Of a stretch of DNA of 64,000 bases, positions 11,131 to 24,100 are shown in pieces. Source of the DNA: Hetaerina americana (taxonomy: Eukaryota > Arthropoda > Insecta > Odonata > Calopterygidae). How positions within the stretch are numbered: position 1 is the first letter of the stretch; every line of letters starts with the position of its first letter. The translations under genes were made by a program, and so were the position numbers. The stretch is taken from assembly GCA_022747635.1 (NCBI GenBank), contig JAKTNV010000011.1:16467975-16531974 (forward strand). The letters are read 5' to 3'. The notes under the pieces are model-generated. The model had not been told where the DNA came from, made no database searches, and was given only the letters and a program-made list of their open reading frames with translations.

Positions 11131-14100
11131 ATGAAGAGGCAGACCGATGAGAAAATTGAACGGAGAGCTTTCTCAAACACATGACTGAAGACCATTTCTG
11201 ATGATGCCATAGTTTCGTAAAATCTATCGGTCGATCGAATAATTTGGCAAAGAGTATGAAAATGTACCTTGCTATGAGAGGGAGTAAGAAAATCTGGTCT
11301 ACTGAAAATGGTGTGAGTGAAAAATTTTATTTTCACGTCCATAATAGGGATTCAGAATAATTTTAATTAACTTGTATGCATATATGTCAGTTGCATATTC
11401 ACAATAATAATATTTTTCAATATTAATGAATTAAAATTTATTTATAACAGATTAAATAATAAATTTTAATTTTAAAAATTATAAATTGACAAATATAATT
11501 GAACGGTTAAAAATATAATAAATTATTAAATGATTTCTTCACACCAGTCAGATGGTGGATTCGATAAAGAGGAAAGAAGGTATCTAAAATTTGTTGCTTA
11601 ACAATTATGCAAACTCTAGATGACTTTCTCAATGTTTTACTGGATTTGCAATAATCGAACGGAGTTATCGAAAGCATTAGTATTACTTACACGCCCACTA
11701 AAATTCACGAATGTTAAGCTCAACGAAACATTGAGTGTACGGCGTCTTACCCCAATTTCAGTAATAGATTAATTCATAAACATAGCTGATTGGGGTTAAG
11801 AGTTGAAAAGAACCGCGAAAGTCACTTAATAGCAAAAATGGTAATCCAATTTCATCTCATTATGAACACAATTTCACACTTCAGAGAGCAGTAAATATTT
11901 TAATGCATTCTTTCAGCAGCGATGCCACGTTTAACAATCCTTATAAATGGTGTTCTCGGCGAACTATAAAATGAGTTACTTGACATAGGTCTCGCGTAAC
12001 TTTTGTTGTAAGTTTTTTTTCACATTGACAGCAGATAAGGTTGGAATTGAAGTAAACCGTGGAAGTCAATGAAAAAGTAGAGTATTGAGTAATACCGCAA
12101 AGTTTTGCCCATTACAAAAGTCATAGAGATCGAATCATTTCAATGAAGGTTTTGTTAAAACATTTTTAATAATTTAAGTTCCATTTATAATTACTCTCCC
12201 ACATTATTTTTTCATCATATTCATAAAGGTTATTCACTAAATACTTGTTTCTGCTGGCAAATAGATTCCATGCGTGAAGGCGAACACTTGGGAATATTTT
12301 CTCCGAAAGAAAAAGAATTTGTAGTCAAATTTGTGTCATCTTTTGATTAATTGCATTTATATATAGTTTCATTGCATGAATCAATAAATTTATTCATTTG
12401 AAATAATTCTCGAGACACAATATTGATGGTCGTAACTATAACGCCAAGGAGAAATAATCTTCTCCTGCTCCTATGCCATTCCACAAGTAGAGGTTGAAAT
12501 TAACTCAAAGTCAGAATTAATTGCAACATTTAAACTTCCGCACATCTTATAGCATATGGGAAAAGAGCGAACAACTATCACATCGAATGATGAAATAAAT
12601 TATTTGGTAAGCGTTAACAAAAAAACAAAACCAACTCGGTGCCTGACAACCTGTTTACTTGTCCAATGCCCAATTTTACCAACTGTCACTTGTCTTCTTT
12701 TCAAATCGGTACCCTCTCAATTGATTTGTTTCACCAGGAGCATTCCTAAAAATAAAGTAATTAAAAATCTTCCTTCGATTGGTTGTATGAGTTTTCATCC
12801 AGCCATGTCATAAGGCGTGATCCATTCTTGCGGCCGTAAAATTCCCAACCTTCAGAAGTTAACATGAGATGGGAGGCCCCTTCATTTTGTTTCCCGCAGA
12901 TCGATTACCGTAAGATCAACGCGACCAATATGACATTGATGTGAGCAAAGAAAAAAAGGAACGACTCGCAATAATCATGAAGGTAGGAAATCCCACATTT
13001 TCCTTCCGCGATTTTCTTCGAGGACGAATTTTCCCCCCCATTTGAGCCACACCCGAGAACGCTGAAATGTCGACCGTGCGGCCAAAAGATGGAAGATGGG
13101 CAAATGACAGCCGACCAACATTGGATTTCTTTTTTCCCTCCCGAAAACGAACGACTGCCCGCAGGGGCGGAGCGGATGGGGGCGGGGGGGCCAAGAGCTA
13201 CGGCCCAAGCCCCCCCCCCCCCGCTCCGGGGTCCTCAGAGGACGGCCTTCAGGAAATTCCTCGACGATTCCACAACTGTCCCCGTTATTCGTGGGAAGGG
13301 ACCCAGGGTAGGGAACGCAGACGTTGAGGGAAGTTGAGGGAGGTTGGTGAGAAAAGGGATGTTATCGGGAAAAGAAAGGGGAAAGCGGGAAGAATGGGAA
13401 CGGAGGCATGAGATGTGTTCCCAACACAGGGATGTGTTCCCATCCCTGAAACCAAGAAGCAAATGGATTTCTCCTTGCAATCCATTTGCTCCTTGATTGA
13501 GTTTGGTTGGCTTAGGGAACCTGAAAACGGCAGTTTTGAGGTTATGAGTGGTCTCCAACATATCAAAAGAAATTTAAGAGGGTCTACTAAGCAGTTGAAG
13601 TCTCATTAGATAAATGATAGTTTCATCAGGTCTATAATAGTCTTCATACATATATAACTATTCAAATGTCAAATTGCACGCACTAATACCAGGTGAGAAT
13701 ATTTTCAAAATTAATTAGTTTTATACCTTTTCCGTAAAATTAATACGTTTGTACAGCAATTCTAATGACGTCTAGAAATTTTGCCACTCAGCATCTAGAT
13801 CTATTCAATTGATAATACAGGACATAATTTAAATCTACAAAATTCTTGTTTCACATTTTGAAATTTTAATAATAGCATCATATTACGATTTCGTCGCGAT
13901 CAAGTCTTCAGGATCTCGGATTCCTTAATCTCCGGATCTAGGATGAATATACGGTATTGAAAAGGTGCCGAAGAGTTTATAAAAAATTTTCCAGGCTATT
14001 ATTCTAATCATTATTGTATAAATCACTAATACTGGGCTAGTAGAAACAAATAAAATTATTTTTTAAACAACTTATCTAGAGTTAAATAACCTTTTACGTT

Positions 14101-14800
14101 TCAAATGAAAGTGAATGGAGTAGCTGCCATCCAGTTAATCTCATTGTAAATTAATCAATATTACGGAGTTTCTCACCGCATGATTTAAAAAGTCACCTGC
14201 ATTTGATAATACTGTATTAAGTTAAAATATCAAGATTGTACTTTTCATTCACCCTATTAATTTATTTTTTGATGACAAAAAAGATTTTGAAAGTGTTCAA
14301 AATTGGATTCAGTACTACTTCAACTCATAATGTGGTTCTTAAAACCCGTCTTTACATTATGTAATTTAATAAAATAGTTCAAAGCTAAGTTTAGTGTTTC
14401 AAGTTTTTAATTACCTAATTACCCCCATACTCTAACTAAGGCAATGAAACTAATGATGGGATAATTTAGAGAGCTTATTTCCACGTTAAGTTATATTATA
14501 TGATTGATTTGATTCATTGCATCAATTTGTGTGAGTTAATTAACTTGAGTCACAAAGATATGAAACTAATTCCTGTACACTGCGGACGTAAAGGAAGTTA
14601 TGAACAACCTATGAGACTAGACGGAGGTTCGCTTGTTAGGTGTGAGCCTGTGAAGCCAAAGGCGGTCTATGACGGTCATGCAGTCGAAACGTCAACTAGA
14701 TATGTGAGAGTCCTCTGTATTTCTGGGTATAAATGTTTAAATCAAAGTTTTTATATATTTAAGTCGTCGCTGAAGGGCGTTCCTTTAAAAGTATATTACA
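11131..14800. other. AT-rich intergenic DNA with a GC-rich patch
   Basis: No gene is supported. Positions 13020-13440 are GC-rich with G and C homopolymers (C run near 13210-13222) and produce several overlapping low-complexity frames on both strands, which I treat as artefacts. The remainder is unusually AT-rich. Confidence 0.45.
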
Positions 14801-14801
14801 C

Positions 14802-14804
<3 letters not shown>

Positions 14805-14858
<54 letters not shown>
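14805..14858. repeat. (TA)27 microsatellite
   Basis: An uninterrupted TA dinucleotide run of 54 bases. It extends a chance frame into a Tyr-Ile repeat. Confidence 0.95.
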
Positions 14859-14860
<2 letters not shown>

Positions 14861-14883
14861 CATATTATATTATTTACATCGGG

Positions 14884-15290
14884 CGGGGGTAGACCAGTGG
14901 TAGCGTGTGTGCCTATTGAGCCGAAGATCGCAGGAATCTGCGAAAATTTTTCAGATTAGAATTTTTAAAAAGATTAATGGTTTCTCGTTAATGGTTTTTC
15001 AGAACGAAGCAATGAGAAAAATAGACCCCTACTAAAATGCTACCCTGAACCCTCACGGTGAAAGGCAGTAGTTTAACCATTAGGCACTGCTGGCGCAAAC
15101 CGAGTGGGTCGGCTCGGGATCAGCTGCCACAGCTGCGGGCGAAAATGATGTTCACGGTATTGGCCGCAGTACTGCCATGTGGAAACCACTACATTATTAT
15201 TCTCCCTAGAATATGCAGCCTTGCATTCAAATAGAGTAGAATGCAGTAGCTGCAGTAAACCAACCATAGGATTGCAATACTGATGATAAT
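14884..15290 (+). repeat. tRNA-derived SINE-like repeat (family E)
   Basis: Positions 14886-14945 (gggggtagaccagtggtagc, then agatcgcaggaatctg) look like a degenerate tRNA-type internal promoter with box A and box B. A non-tRNA body follows, ending in an A/T-rich region near 15290. It is a single copy in this window, so its limits are estimated. Confidence 0.45.
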
Positions 15291-15349
15291 TATTTACATA
15301 TCATATGTATGTATATAGTATGATAATATATTTATTATATTATATACAT

Positions 15350-15440
15350 ACAGGAAAAATCAAGAACAAGAACTGAATGTTGGCATATCATAGAGGAAGC
15401 CAAGGCCCACACTAGGCAGTAGAGCTACAGATGATGATGT
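15350..15440 (+). repeat. Probable LINE 3' tail
   Basis: The stretch gaggaagccaaggcccacac at about 15394-15413, shortly before a gatgatgatg end at about 15431-15440, is the form of many RTE/BovB-like LINE 3' ends (C-terminal EEAKAH-type residues, then a stop, then a simple-repeat tail). The fragment is short and the family assignment is by general recognition only. Confidence 0.4.
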
Positions 15441-18400
15441 ATTTATTATTATTTAAAATCCACTTCTTTCATTTCATCTTCACGTTGTGTGTTCATGGGA
15501 ATTTATTGTTTAACGAATTACCTGGGAATTTTACTCGCAACTGTGGATAGTCAACCGACCGTATTTCCAGTTTATTTAATATTAATCCCGTGGTCGCATT
15601 TCGAGAATCAGGCTGATCGGAAAATAGAGAAAGTAAGGGAAGGAAGGGAGGAGAGAGGGAATGGAGATGGACGCTCGAGGGACCCCCGTCCCTGTCGCCG
15701 CGAAAAAAGAGCACTAAGAGGGGAAGTCTTGATTTTAACACGTTGCGCGGGCATTAGCAATGAGTGACAGCGTCGCGGAGATATTGCTTCTTTTATTTTT
15801 TACGACCACGCCGTCCACTTTTTCATGCAATACGCTCCTCCAAGGACGACAGGGCACTTGAACTTCAGGCTTCGGCGAGAGCGCGTGCAAGCGGGTCAAA
15901 CATTGAGCGTGAGCCTGTGGGAACGTTCATGAAATCCAAAGATTGCCATTAAAATTTTTCTTTCCTATTCGCTCTTGCTCACTCCCTCTCTCCCCATTTC
16001 ATTCGACGCCTTTCGCCCTTTCATTTGTTTGGTTTGCACCATTTATTGTTTATTCGCTCCCGATCGGATCCGGTTAAAATTTATGAAGGAGACGCCTCTC
16101 TTTTTTTTAACCACACTAGGGTGGACCGTGGCGACAGTCACGGCCACGGCCGCAGTCTCAAGGCGAATTTTTGAGGTCCAGACCTCGACCAGCAGAAGTT
16201 GCCAAGGTGCCCCGCTCGCATTCGATAATGGCCGTAAGAGTACTGCTCATTTTGCCCGATCCTTTCCAAATTTTTTTCTAAATTTACCATCATTTACTCA
16301 TGATATCCTGACTTCTATTACCAATGATTTTTGTGAACAGGGTATTTTCTAACATCTATGTGTATGATCAAGTCGGATTTTCCACTCAAATATGGAAAGA
16401 AACTGAATGAGAGGATTTTAGAGAAATAAAGTGATAGAAAATGAAAGATAATGTGATTTTGCATTAGGCAACGGTGGTTCTCGGGATATTGAATGAAAGG
16501 ATAAATAAATAGATAAACGTCTTTTTTCGGGCGACATTGAGATCATAAGGTCCCTTCTTCCATTTCGTCCTTGATGGAGAGTAAGGAAGGCATACGTTTT
16601 ATCACCTAGGAAATAATGAGTTTGGGTTCATAAAAGGGAAATTCATAAAATCAGACTTCCGGATGATAGAGCTTCCCATACCAATCAGCTAAGGAGTAAA
16701 AATCATGAACGAGCGATTGACCTTAAGAAAATTAGGCAAGGGGATGAGAATCAATTTGAAGAAAAGAAATTAATGGAGATTTTTGAGAAGTCAGAATTTT
16801 AAGTCCAACATTTAAATTAGGGTACATAAATTAGAGCAAGAGAATCAGTTTACCTACCTTTGAATCGTTTTAGATGAAGACGATCGAATATATATTTCCA
16901 TTCCCTCATACTTTTCAATATCTAACAATCTGCATTTTTCTAAATCGTCCACTTTTTCTGTCAGCCCCGAATTTGATCTTACTACTCTCTCTTTTTTTCT
17001 ACAACAATAATCAGTTCCGAAGTCGACTTCCCCTTCGCGCAATTCACGGGTCATTTCAAAAAATCACAAAAGATGCAATATTCCATAGTTCCACATTTTT
17101 ACTGGTTTAATCTAACAAAACAACGTAGAGATTTAACTCAAGTAATAGCTTTTAGACGCCTGATTTATTAATGAGTTTTCAGCAGTAATATTATTTTTTG
17201 GGAGGTGAAATGACGCCATTCTCAAGGAGCATTGAACAATAAAACACAGATGACGTATCATTCGTACAGCATTTAAAAGGTATGATATTTAAGGTTGTAA
17301 ATGCTATTTTTTACAGTACCGTCAATCTCGGGAAAAAACGAAGAAAATCTACAGCTAGCACCAATAGATGTCGAATAAAAAAGACAGCTTCACAATGATT
17401 AAAAGTTTTCCACCAATTTTCCACAAATTTTGTATTTAATTTTATAGTTTTTTTTCTAAGTTTTTCAAACATTACCTAATTCATAATAATTCAGTGCCAT
17501 AAGCCATCCGATAAATGTTGTACTATTCAACTTATAATCAACAGGAGCCCCTTTCCTCAACAAACTGGCCGTATCTTTGTGTTTATTTTAATACGAGCGT
17601 TGAAGTCGATAATACCATGCCTTTTTTATTATGAAGTTAATAACGTAGTGATTATATTACCACTGTCACTTCATCAATGTAACCTATAGGTTGTGCTACC
17701 AATAGAAATGGACTTTTTATCGGTTAAGTGTTACTTCCAAAACATGATTAAGATAATTGAATAACGAGCAGTAACTCACGACAGACAAAAGTTTAACCAC
17801 GAGTTTAATTATCTAGCCAAAGTACTACACATAAACCGTAGAGCGATTCTCTCTTCCCATCATGAGAAATGCGTCTTCGTCGGTATGGAATTGCAAAGAA
17901 AAGAGCCATTTGAAATAAAATTCCAACGTTTTCAACCGCTGTCCGCTGACTACATTCGGCACGCATATTAGTCGAGCATTGATAACATCTTTTTTTTATC
18001 GACCAGGAAACATTTTCAATCCGCCACGGCATAAAAATGGACCTACTCCGTCGCAATCCATCCTTATTCTGATAAATATGAACACCGCTGTCCTTGCGCG
18101 AGGCCATGTTATCGTATGAAAATCACCACTGCGTCACATACTGTAATAACCCCGGCTCCCTTTCATTCGATTCGGAAATTTTCACCCTCACACGCTCCTA
18201 AGACGTGCCGCGGAGATTTTGATCGCGCCGTAAATATATAGAGGGAGGAAATTAAAAACACGTTGGAACAAAAGATAGAGGAGTTGGATAAGGAGATGAG
18301 ATGAAGCGGGCTGGGGCCAGGCGCCCAACACCCTCGCAGAGGAGTGACCGCTAACATGGCGGTTGGGAGCGATGCTGGGCGAGACCGGTAGGCGGAAGAC

Positions 18401-19070
18401 AGCGACGGGGTTAGGGAGCTTGGAGATAAACAAGTTAGCGATCGGACGAGAGAGTTCGCGGAATAGATATCCCCGGAGTTGAGGCAACTAGCATACGCGT
18501 AAAGCGGCTGAAGGGTGCTAGGTGTATGGGGGAGAAATTGCTGCTGAAACTAAACGTCTGATAATTGGTAGAAAAAACCAACAGAAAGATCGTTCAATTG
18601 AAAGATTGAAACTGAAACATAGAGGGCCAAAAAACAATACCACTATACCTACCTACCTTGCTGAGCAAGTCACACCTATACTATCTCGGGCAATATAACA
18701 TACTGAACGTAATTAAATACATCATGATTTTAAATCGAATAAACCCGTTATGATTGATCGATGACTATTCGTCCAAAGCATTTAAGTTTTGACCACATCG
18801 TTATTTAAGATTTGACCACCACGTTCTTCCGACGACAAAGCAGCCTAATGTATCGCAGATTTCCGTTCATGCCATGGCTATAAATTTTGTTGTGACACTT
18901 GTCGGTATCGCAATTCAATGTTAGTATCTCAATTTTTATGCTGTAAAAATAGTTTTCATTTTGGAAAATCACATGCGAGGAACTAGTTGCGTTGCCCAGT
19001 TAAATGATTATATGGATTGTGACAGAATACAGTAACTCACTCACTGCTTCGAATGAAAAAAGTAAACAAA
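15441..19070. other. Intergenic DNA, no gene seen
   Basis: A frame at 15975-16352 is the longest here but has mixed hydrophobic and low-complexity content, no signal of homology and no splice context. Positions 18130-18480 are moderately GC-rich. Confidence 0.4.
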
Positions 19071-19080
19071 GAAAAGATAC

Positions 19081-19350
19081 CAGTAGTAGTTTTTATGGGA
19101 GGCGAGTGACAGCTAAGGTCATTTGCGCCATTAGAGATGGATGAGAAATGAAGGAAACCCGGCATTAGCCTACTCTTTGTAACTGTTAATACAGTTTAAC
19201 GACACATGAAACTCCCTCAAATTGCTCTCCAGAGAGCACATCCAGCAGCGATCGGGATAGCATTGAAAAATACTTGTTGTCTCCAGGATTTGAACCCGGC
19301 CCTCTCGGTGGGAAAGCCTGTAAGTTAGCCCCCGTACCATCCCGATCCCC
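19081..19350 (-). repeat. SINE family B with 10-bp target duplication
   Basis: Minus-strand copy of the family also found at 50.1, 56.5 and 57.2 kb. On its own strand it begins with a tRNA-like head (ggggatcgggatggtacggggg, box B ggccgggttcaaatcc), continues through the shared body and ends in a short (CTA)n tail at 19082-19090. It is flanked by gaaaagatac at 19071-19080 and 19351-19360, a clean target-site duplication of LINE-driven insertion. Confidence 0.85.
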
Positions 19351-19360
19351 GAAAAGATAC

Positions 19361-22300
19361 ACTAATAGTTCAGAGATGGGGAACAATTTCGGACCTCAGT
19401 AAGGGAAACTATTGAAATTTTCGTCTATCGACAAATGAAATTATCACTAGAGTTTAATTTTAAGTTTAAATTTTAACTTTTGACGCTGAGAAAGAAAACA
19501 AAATTTTGCTGTTCCATAAAATATGTTTTATTAGTTTTTTTTTTAATTCAACATACCTCGTGAAACAGAAAATTTTTGTTTTCTTCTTGTGTATCAAGAA
19601 GGGTTTAAGAGTCAAACCATTGCGAACTTCGGATTATTTTAGGAGAAAACTTTCTAGTGGAAGAAATGTTAATATAAACTGTGTTTCTCAAACAAACAAC
19701 TTAATAGTTGAATTTTCCTTTCACTTTTTATTGCCAAAATAATTCCTTTCCTTTTCCCCTCTTCATGTGCGTTTCCCATTTATTTAATTACAGACTAATT
19801 TGAAGCAAGTAGATGTAAGTATTTTCAACGGCCAAACGGATAATTCGAGAATTACGAGATATACAGTCTTAAATTACCTGGAATTTTAGCATGAAATCGA
19901 CGCAAAAGAGAATTTAACAAGGCGATTTTGGTCATTGTTCCTACCGTAGAAAGGAAATTGTTCACCCGGGAAAATTATACTTCGTGAAGGAGAGGCACAC
20001 ATATTTCCCATGTATTTAAGAGGTTTTAAATAACACGCTTCACTCACGCATGAGATAAGTGCAATTTTTATTTCCGTCAATCGGAAAATACGATCATAAG
20101 GCGGACATGCTTATTAGCATTTCGTTCTTCTCGAGATCACATTGAAGAATAGCGGTAGAGTCGAGAGCGAAATGTATGCAAGCTGAAATTCAATGGGATT
20201 ATCCAAGTGAGTGGTGCATTCCACGAAATTTATTTTTGGGCCACATTATATTCAAGGGCGGCTATATAAACTTCAAGATTAGAAAGTTAAAACCATGCGT
20301 GAAAAGACTTGGTTCAAGCGCATACCCAGGGTTAAGCGACTTTATTCGAATCGGTAGCGTGAGAATTGTTTCCCTTAAATTGCCAGGGCCATCTGAGGGG
20401 TAGATAACAACGCAGGCTGAGTTTTAGGTCATCTGCGAAAAGCTATTCAGTCACCCGAATAATGGGTTAAGGAATTCATTACAGTCTCAAGGAGAGCAGA
20501 GCCGAGGTCAACGGGGGGCTAACCCCGATAGAGATGCATGAGGAGGTTGTAATGAATGAAATTTGTTGGCACTTAATATGGTTTCGCCTACGAAAGCCAC
20601 TGAGTCGTGAGATGATATATGCACGTCCAGGCAACTAGCACATTCTCGACCAAATTCAAATTGAAAACGTCGATTGGAATTACTTAAGCGTTAAAAGATA
20701 TTATTAATTGAAAAATGAGAGATTTCAGTATTCAGTTGCTCAGGTTTTGTAACGCGATCTAGGCTGATGAATTGGTGCTTACGATCTAGGTTTTCCAGGT
20801 CGGTAAGTTACCAAAAAGGCTATCGTAGAGAGCCGCTTTTAGAAAACATTTCACCGTTTGAAACGGAAAGGGTAAAACAATATCTCAATAACTTTTATGA
20901 CACCGCAGCACCAATGAAAATATCATTTTAATCGGGCCACTTGCAGCTCCTCAGACCACTATCTGTGCGTTCTTTGATGGATGTAAACAGATGGGGAATA
21001 TACCATATGGTAAGTCGCATAAAATAGGCATGGTTTCAACGGCTAGAAATTAAGGCAGATAATTTATATATTTGAGGCCCGCAAAAATGTAAGCATCAGC
21101 AAAAATCAGTCAGCAAAATTAAAATGGCCTCGCCATTCATGAGGCAGGACATTCACTTTGAGACATGGGGTAACGGTTATTTTTAAAGAACACTGGTATG
21201 GTCAAGAAAACAACTTTGGCTTCGTTTTCTCAATAGAACTTCCCCAAACTTAACATACGTAACTAACATATGTAAAAATTCTTCTTTTGATTCTCTAGTT
21301 CGACTGTTACGAATCTGGAAATTAATTCGTCCGATAAGGTAACGAGGAGCTACCAACCAGAAGATTGGCTTGAAGTTAATGCGTCTCCATTGAAAATGTC
21401 GTCCCACCCGAAGACTGAAGTTGCACTTAATTTATGCTTTCAAGTTTCACACTAGTCCTGAGAACGTGTTTTTCTTGCGCACCACATGAGAGTTGTGTTT
21501 CGACGCTATAATTAACCACGTCCTAATGATACGAGTGAATCCATCTCGTTCAGATAAATGCCGATGCTAGGTGCGTTCCAAATGTGGTAGCAAATATTCA
21601 AGGGACACGATACGTACTTATCGCAATCAATGTACTGCTGTGAGTTGGAAAGGGAAATTATGAAGATATAGGATGGGTGAATTAAATTCCGATCCCGAGA
21701 GAAAGATCAAGATTTCATTTTAACTCTAGATATCAGTCCTCCTGGATGAAATAAGATACATTAAGGCATTCTTATTTTTAAGTATTCGTTCTTATGTTGC
21801 AGAATTGGCAATCAGAGCAAAACCAAATATGAGAACTCCAACATTATAAGCACAAAAGACTTGATATGCATTTTATTTTGAAAAACTCGCTTTTTTGTCA
21901 TGCGAGGACTTAAAAAACAAAACAAATTTTACAAACTTGAAATTAACTAAGCGTCATCTACTAAACCCCCACCACACACCTTTTGGTAGCTCTATTGAGC
22001 AGTGGCATATAGTAGAGAAGGGAAACCTGGCGTCATAAATATCGGGCTTTTGACATTTAACTACCAAGCAGAAGGGTTTGCTGTCCGTATATGCATGACG
22101 ACGGCTTTCCACGCGTCAGTCTAAGTCTGAGTATGAATGCCGTGGAACTATTCTTTCCCACCTCAAATTTAACTTGGATTAAAGATGTATCTTCGCCATA
22201 CCCGGCGAATCGCTACTAAGGCGTACGACGTGCTCATTGTAACAAGGTCTGATCTTAAAACTCCCAAAATTGTTACGTGAGTAAGCTCTCTCCCCATTTC

Positions 22301-24100
22301 TTATTTCACTGTGGTAGAAATGTGCAAGCGATAGCTTATTACTCGCATACATTCCCTCGGGGAGTATGAACAGAGTAAAACGATTTGGTGGCGTAGCTTA
22401 CGGGAGTGGGAGGGGCTCAAAACCAATTGGACACAAAGAGAACAAGTTCACAATTCCAGGGAAGTTAAGCGATCATTTCCTAAGCAAAGTTCGGCACAGT
22501 TGTGCATGAAAAAAACACTAATCGACTGCCCAGTTCGGTTTCTCGAGAGTTTTTTAGTCTTCCTGTGACCGCAACGGTGACAAGAAAAAATTCAAAAGTC
22601 TCTTCGAGAATCGATTGACGACGAAGACACTCGACTTTCTACGTCTTCGTTCCGTCTCCAGGTCACAGGTCACTTCCCTTTCGACTACCCCCCCCCCCGC
22701 TGTCCGACCTTCCCGAACTTCCCTCTAGCTTAGCCCTTCACATCTCGTGGTGGTAGTCCTCCCGCTCCGAGGGGACTAAATGCTCACACGCCCGGCTGGG
22801 CTTGGATGGAGCGGAGGAGACGACGCGCTTGCCAAAGGATTCTTATCCCAAGTCATCACACACGAGAGCGTCTTGGATACGGAAGGAGAGGAGAGGGATG
22901 AGAGTGAGGGAGGGTGGCGGGGAAATGAAAGGAGTAGTAAGATGAGGTGGTTAAAATATGCGAGATGGGGCGATAGAAGAAAGTGAGCGTCGGGCCTTTC
23001 AAGGTCGTAATTATTTCCGAGTTCCTTCCTCGTCTGTTGATTCCGCTCTCTCTCTCTCTCACCCCCTTATTTAAGTCCTCGCCCGCCCATCCCCACTCCC
23101 CCAATCCCTCCGCCCTCCCTAACACGTCCCAACAAAGAGAGAGGAAGAGAAGGGCTTTCCGAAAGGAAAGGACTAATTGGTTTTTCGCGCCTGCACACCC
23201 TCGTTGGACGTTTCAACTCATCCCCGCCTTGAATATATCAACATCGGAGACCATGCTAATGAGATCGAACGTTTCCATTTCACGAAAGCACAATCAAAAG
23301 AGGAGTGCAGAAACAATTTAGCATCATGCTCTTTGGTTAGACGTGAAAGTACGATCAAACCACAAATTAGTAAGTTCTCCTAGGCGTATGCCTAGCCTGA
23401 ATCTTTATTTTTAAAACGCGCCTTTAAACACTCAATCATTTATCTACTTCTGAAAACAAATAAAACCAGGAAAATTAAGAGAGAAAGACAACAAGCAAAC
23501 AGACGAATTCAAGTATTCGTTTTAATCACAATCATAACAAAATCAAGCACAAACAATCTAATACATCTAATCAAAGACAAACTTATATTAAATTAGTCAA
23601 TTATCTTTTTGTACACATATAAAAGTATCCGTGTATGTGTACAAGTGTTTTCGTATATGAGCTAATATATCTTCAAATTAATGCATGAGCAGATATTTGT
23701 GCAAGTATGGCTGATGCCCTACTACTCCTTGCAACACGTCCTTGCGCCGGATTACGAGACATTGTGTACATGGTGCATAATTATTTTATTTAAAATTCCG
23801 TACTTGATAACACACCTTTGCATCTTCGGTACATTACATCAATTTCACTCAAGCTCACGAAGCACCGCAATGAGTTCAGCAGATAGAGTTATCCTTTCAT
23901 TTATTAATAAGTGTCAATTAACTTAGACAACTCCCTATGAAAATTACGAACATATGGTGTGTGTTAATGCAAGTTAACTATTTGTTTCTAGAGATACTAT
24001 ATCACCTCTAAAATTGGCAAAAAAGGGCTATGTAAAAATATATTTGTGATTTTGAATGGAACGAAATGGAACGATGGTCTTCGGCGACGCACAAATATAT
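19361..24100. other. Intergenic DNA, no gene seen
   Basis: Mostly AT-rich. Positions 22640-23150 are pyrimidine-rich with a C homopolymer near 22687-22700 and purine-rich patches that open spurious frames on both strands. No RNA genes or well-defined repeats were recognised. Confidence 0.4.

Noticed and set aside
10716..11342. 208-codon minus-strand frame
   Set aside because: It runs antisense to the decayed LINE at 10.79-11.13 kb, begins at a non-ATG codon and is hydrophobic noise with no motif.
13067..13561. Four overlapping frames around 13.1-13.5 kb
   Set aside because: GC-rich patch with homopolymers; frames conflict on both strands and no splice sites or domains support any of them.
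14500..14859. 119-codon plus-strand frame
   Set aside because: Its length comes from the (TA)27 repeat read as Tyr-Ile, and the rest has no recognisable feature.
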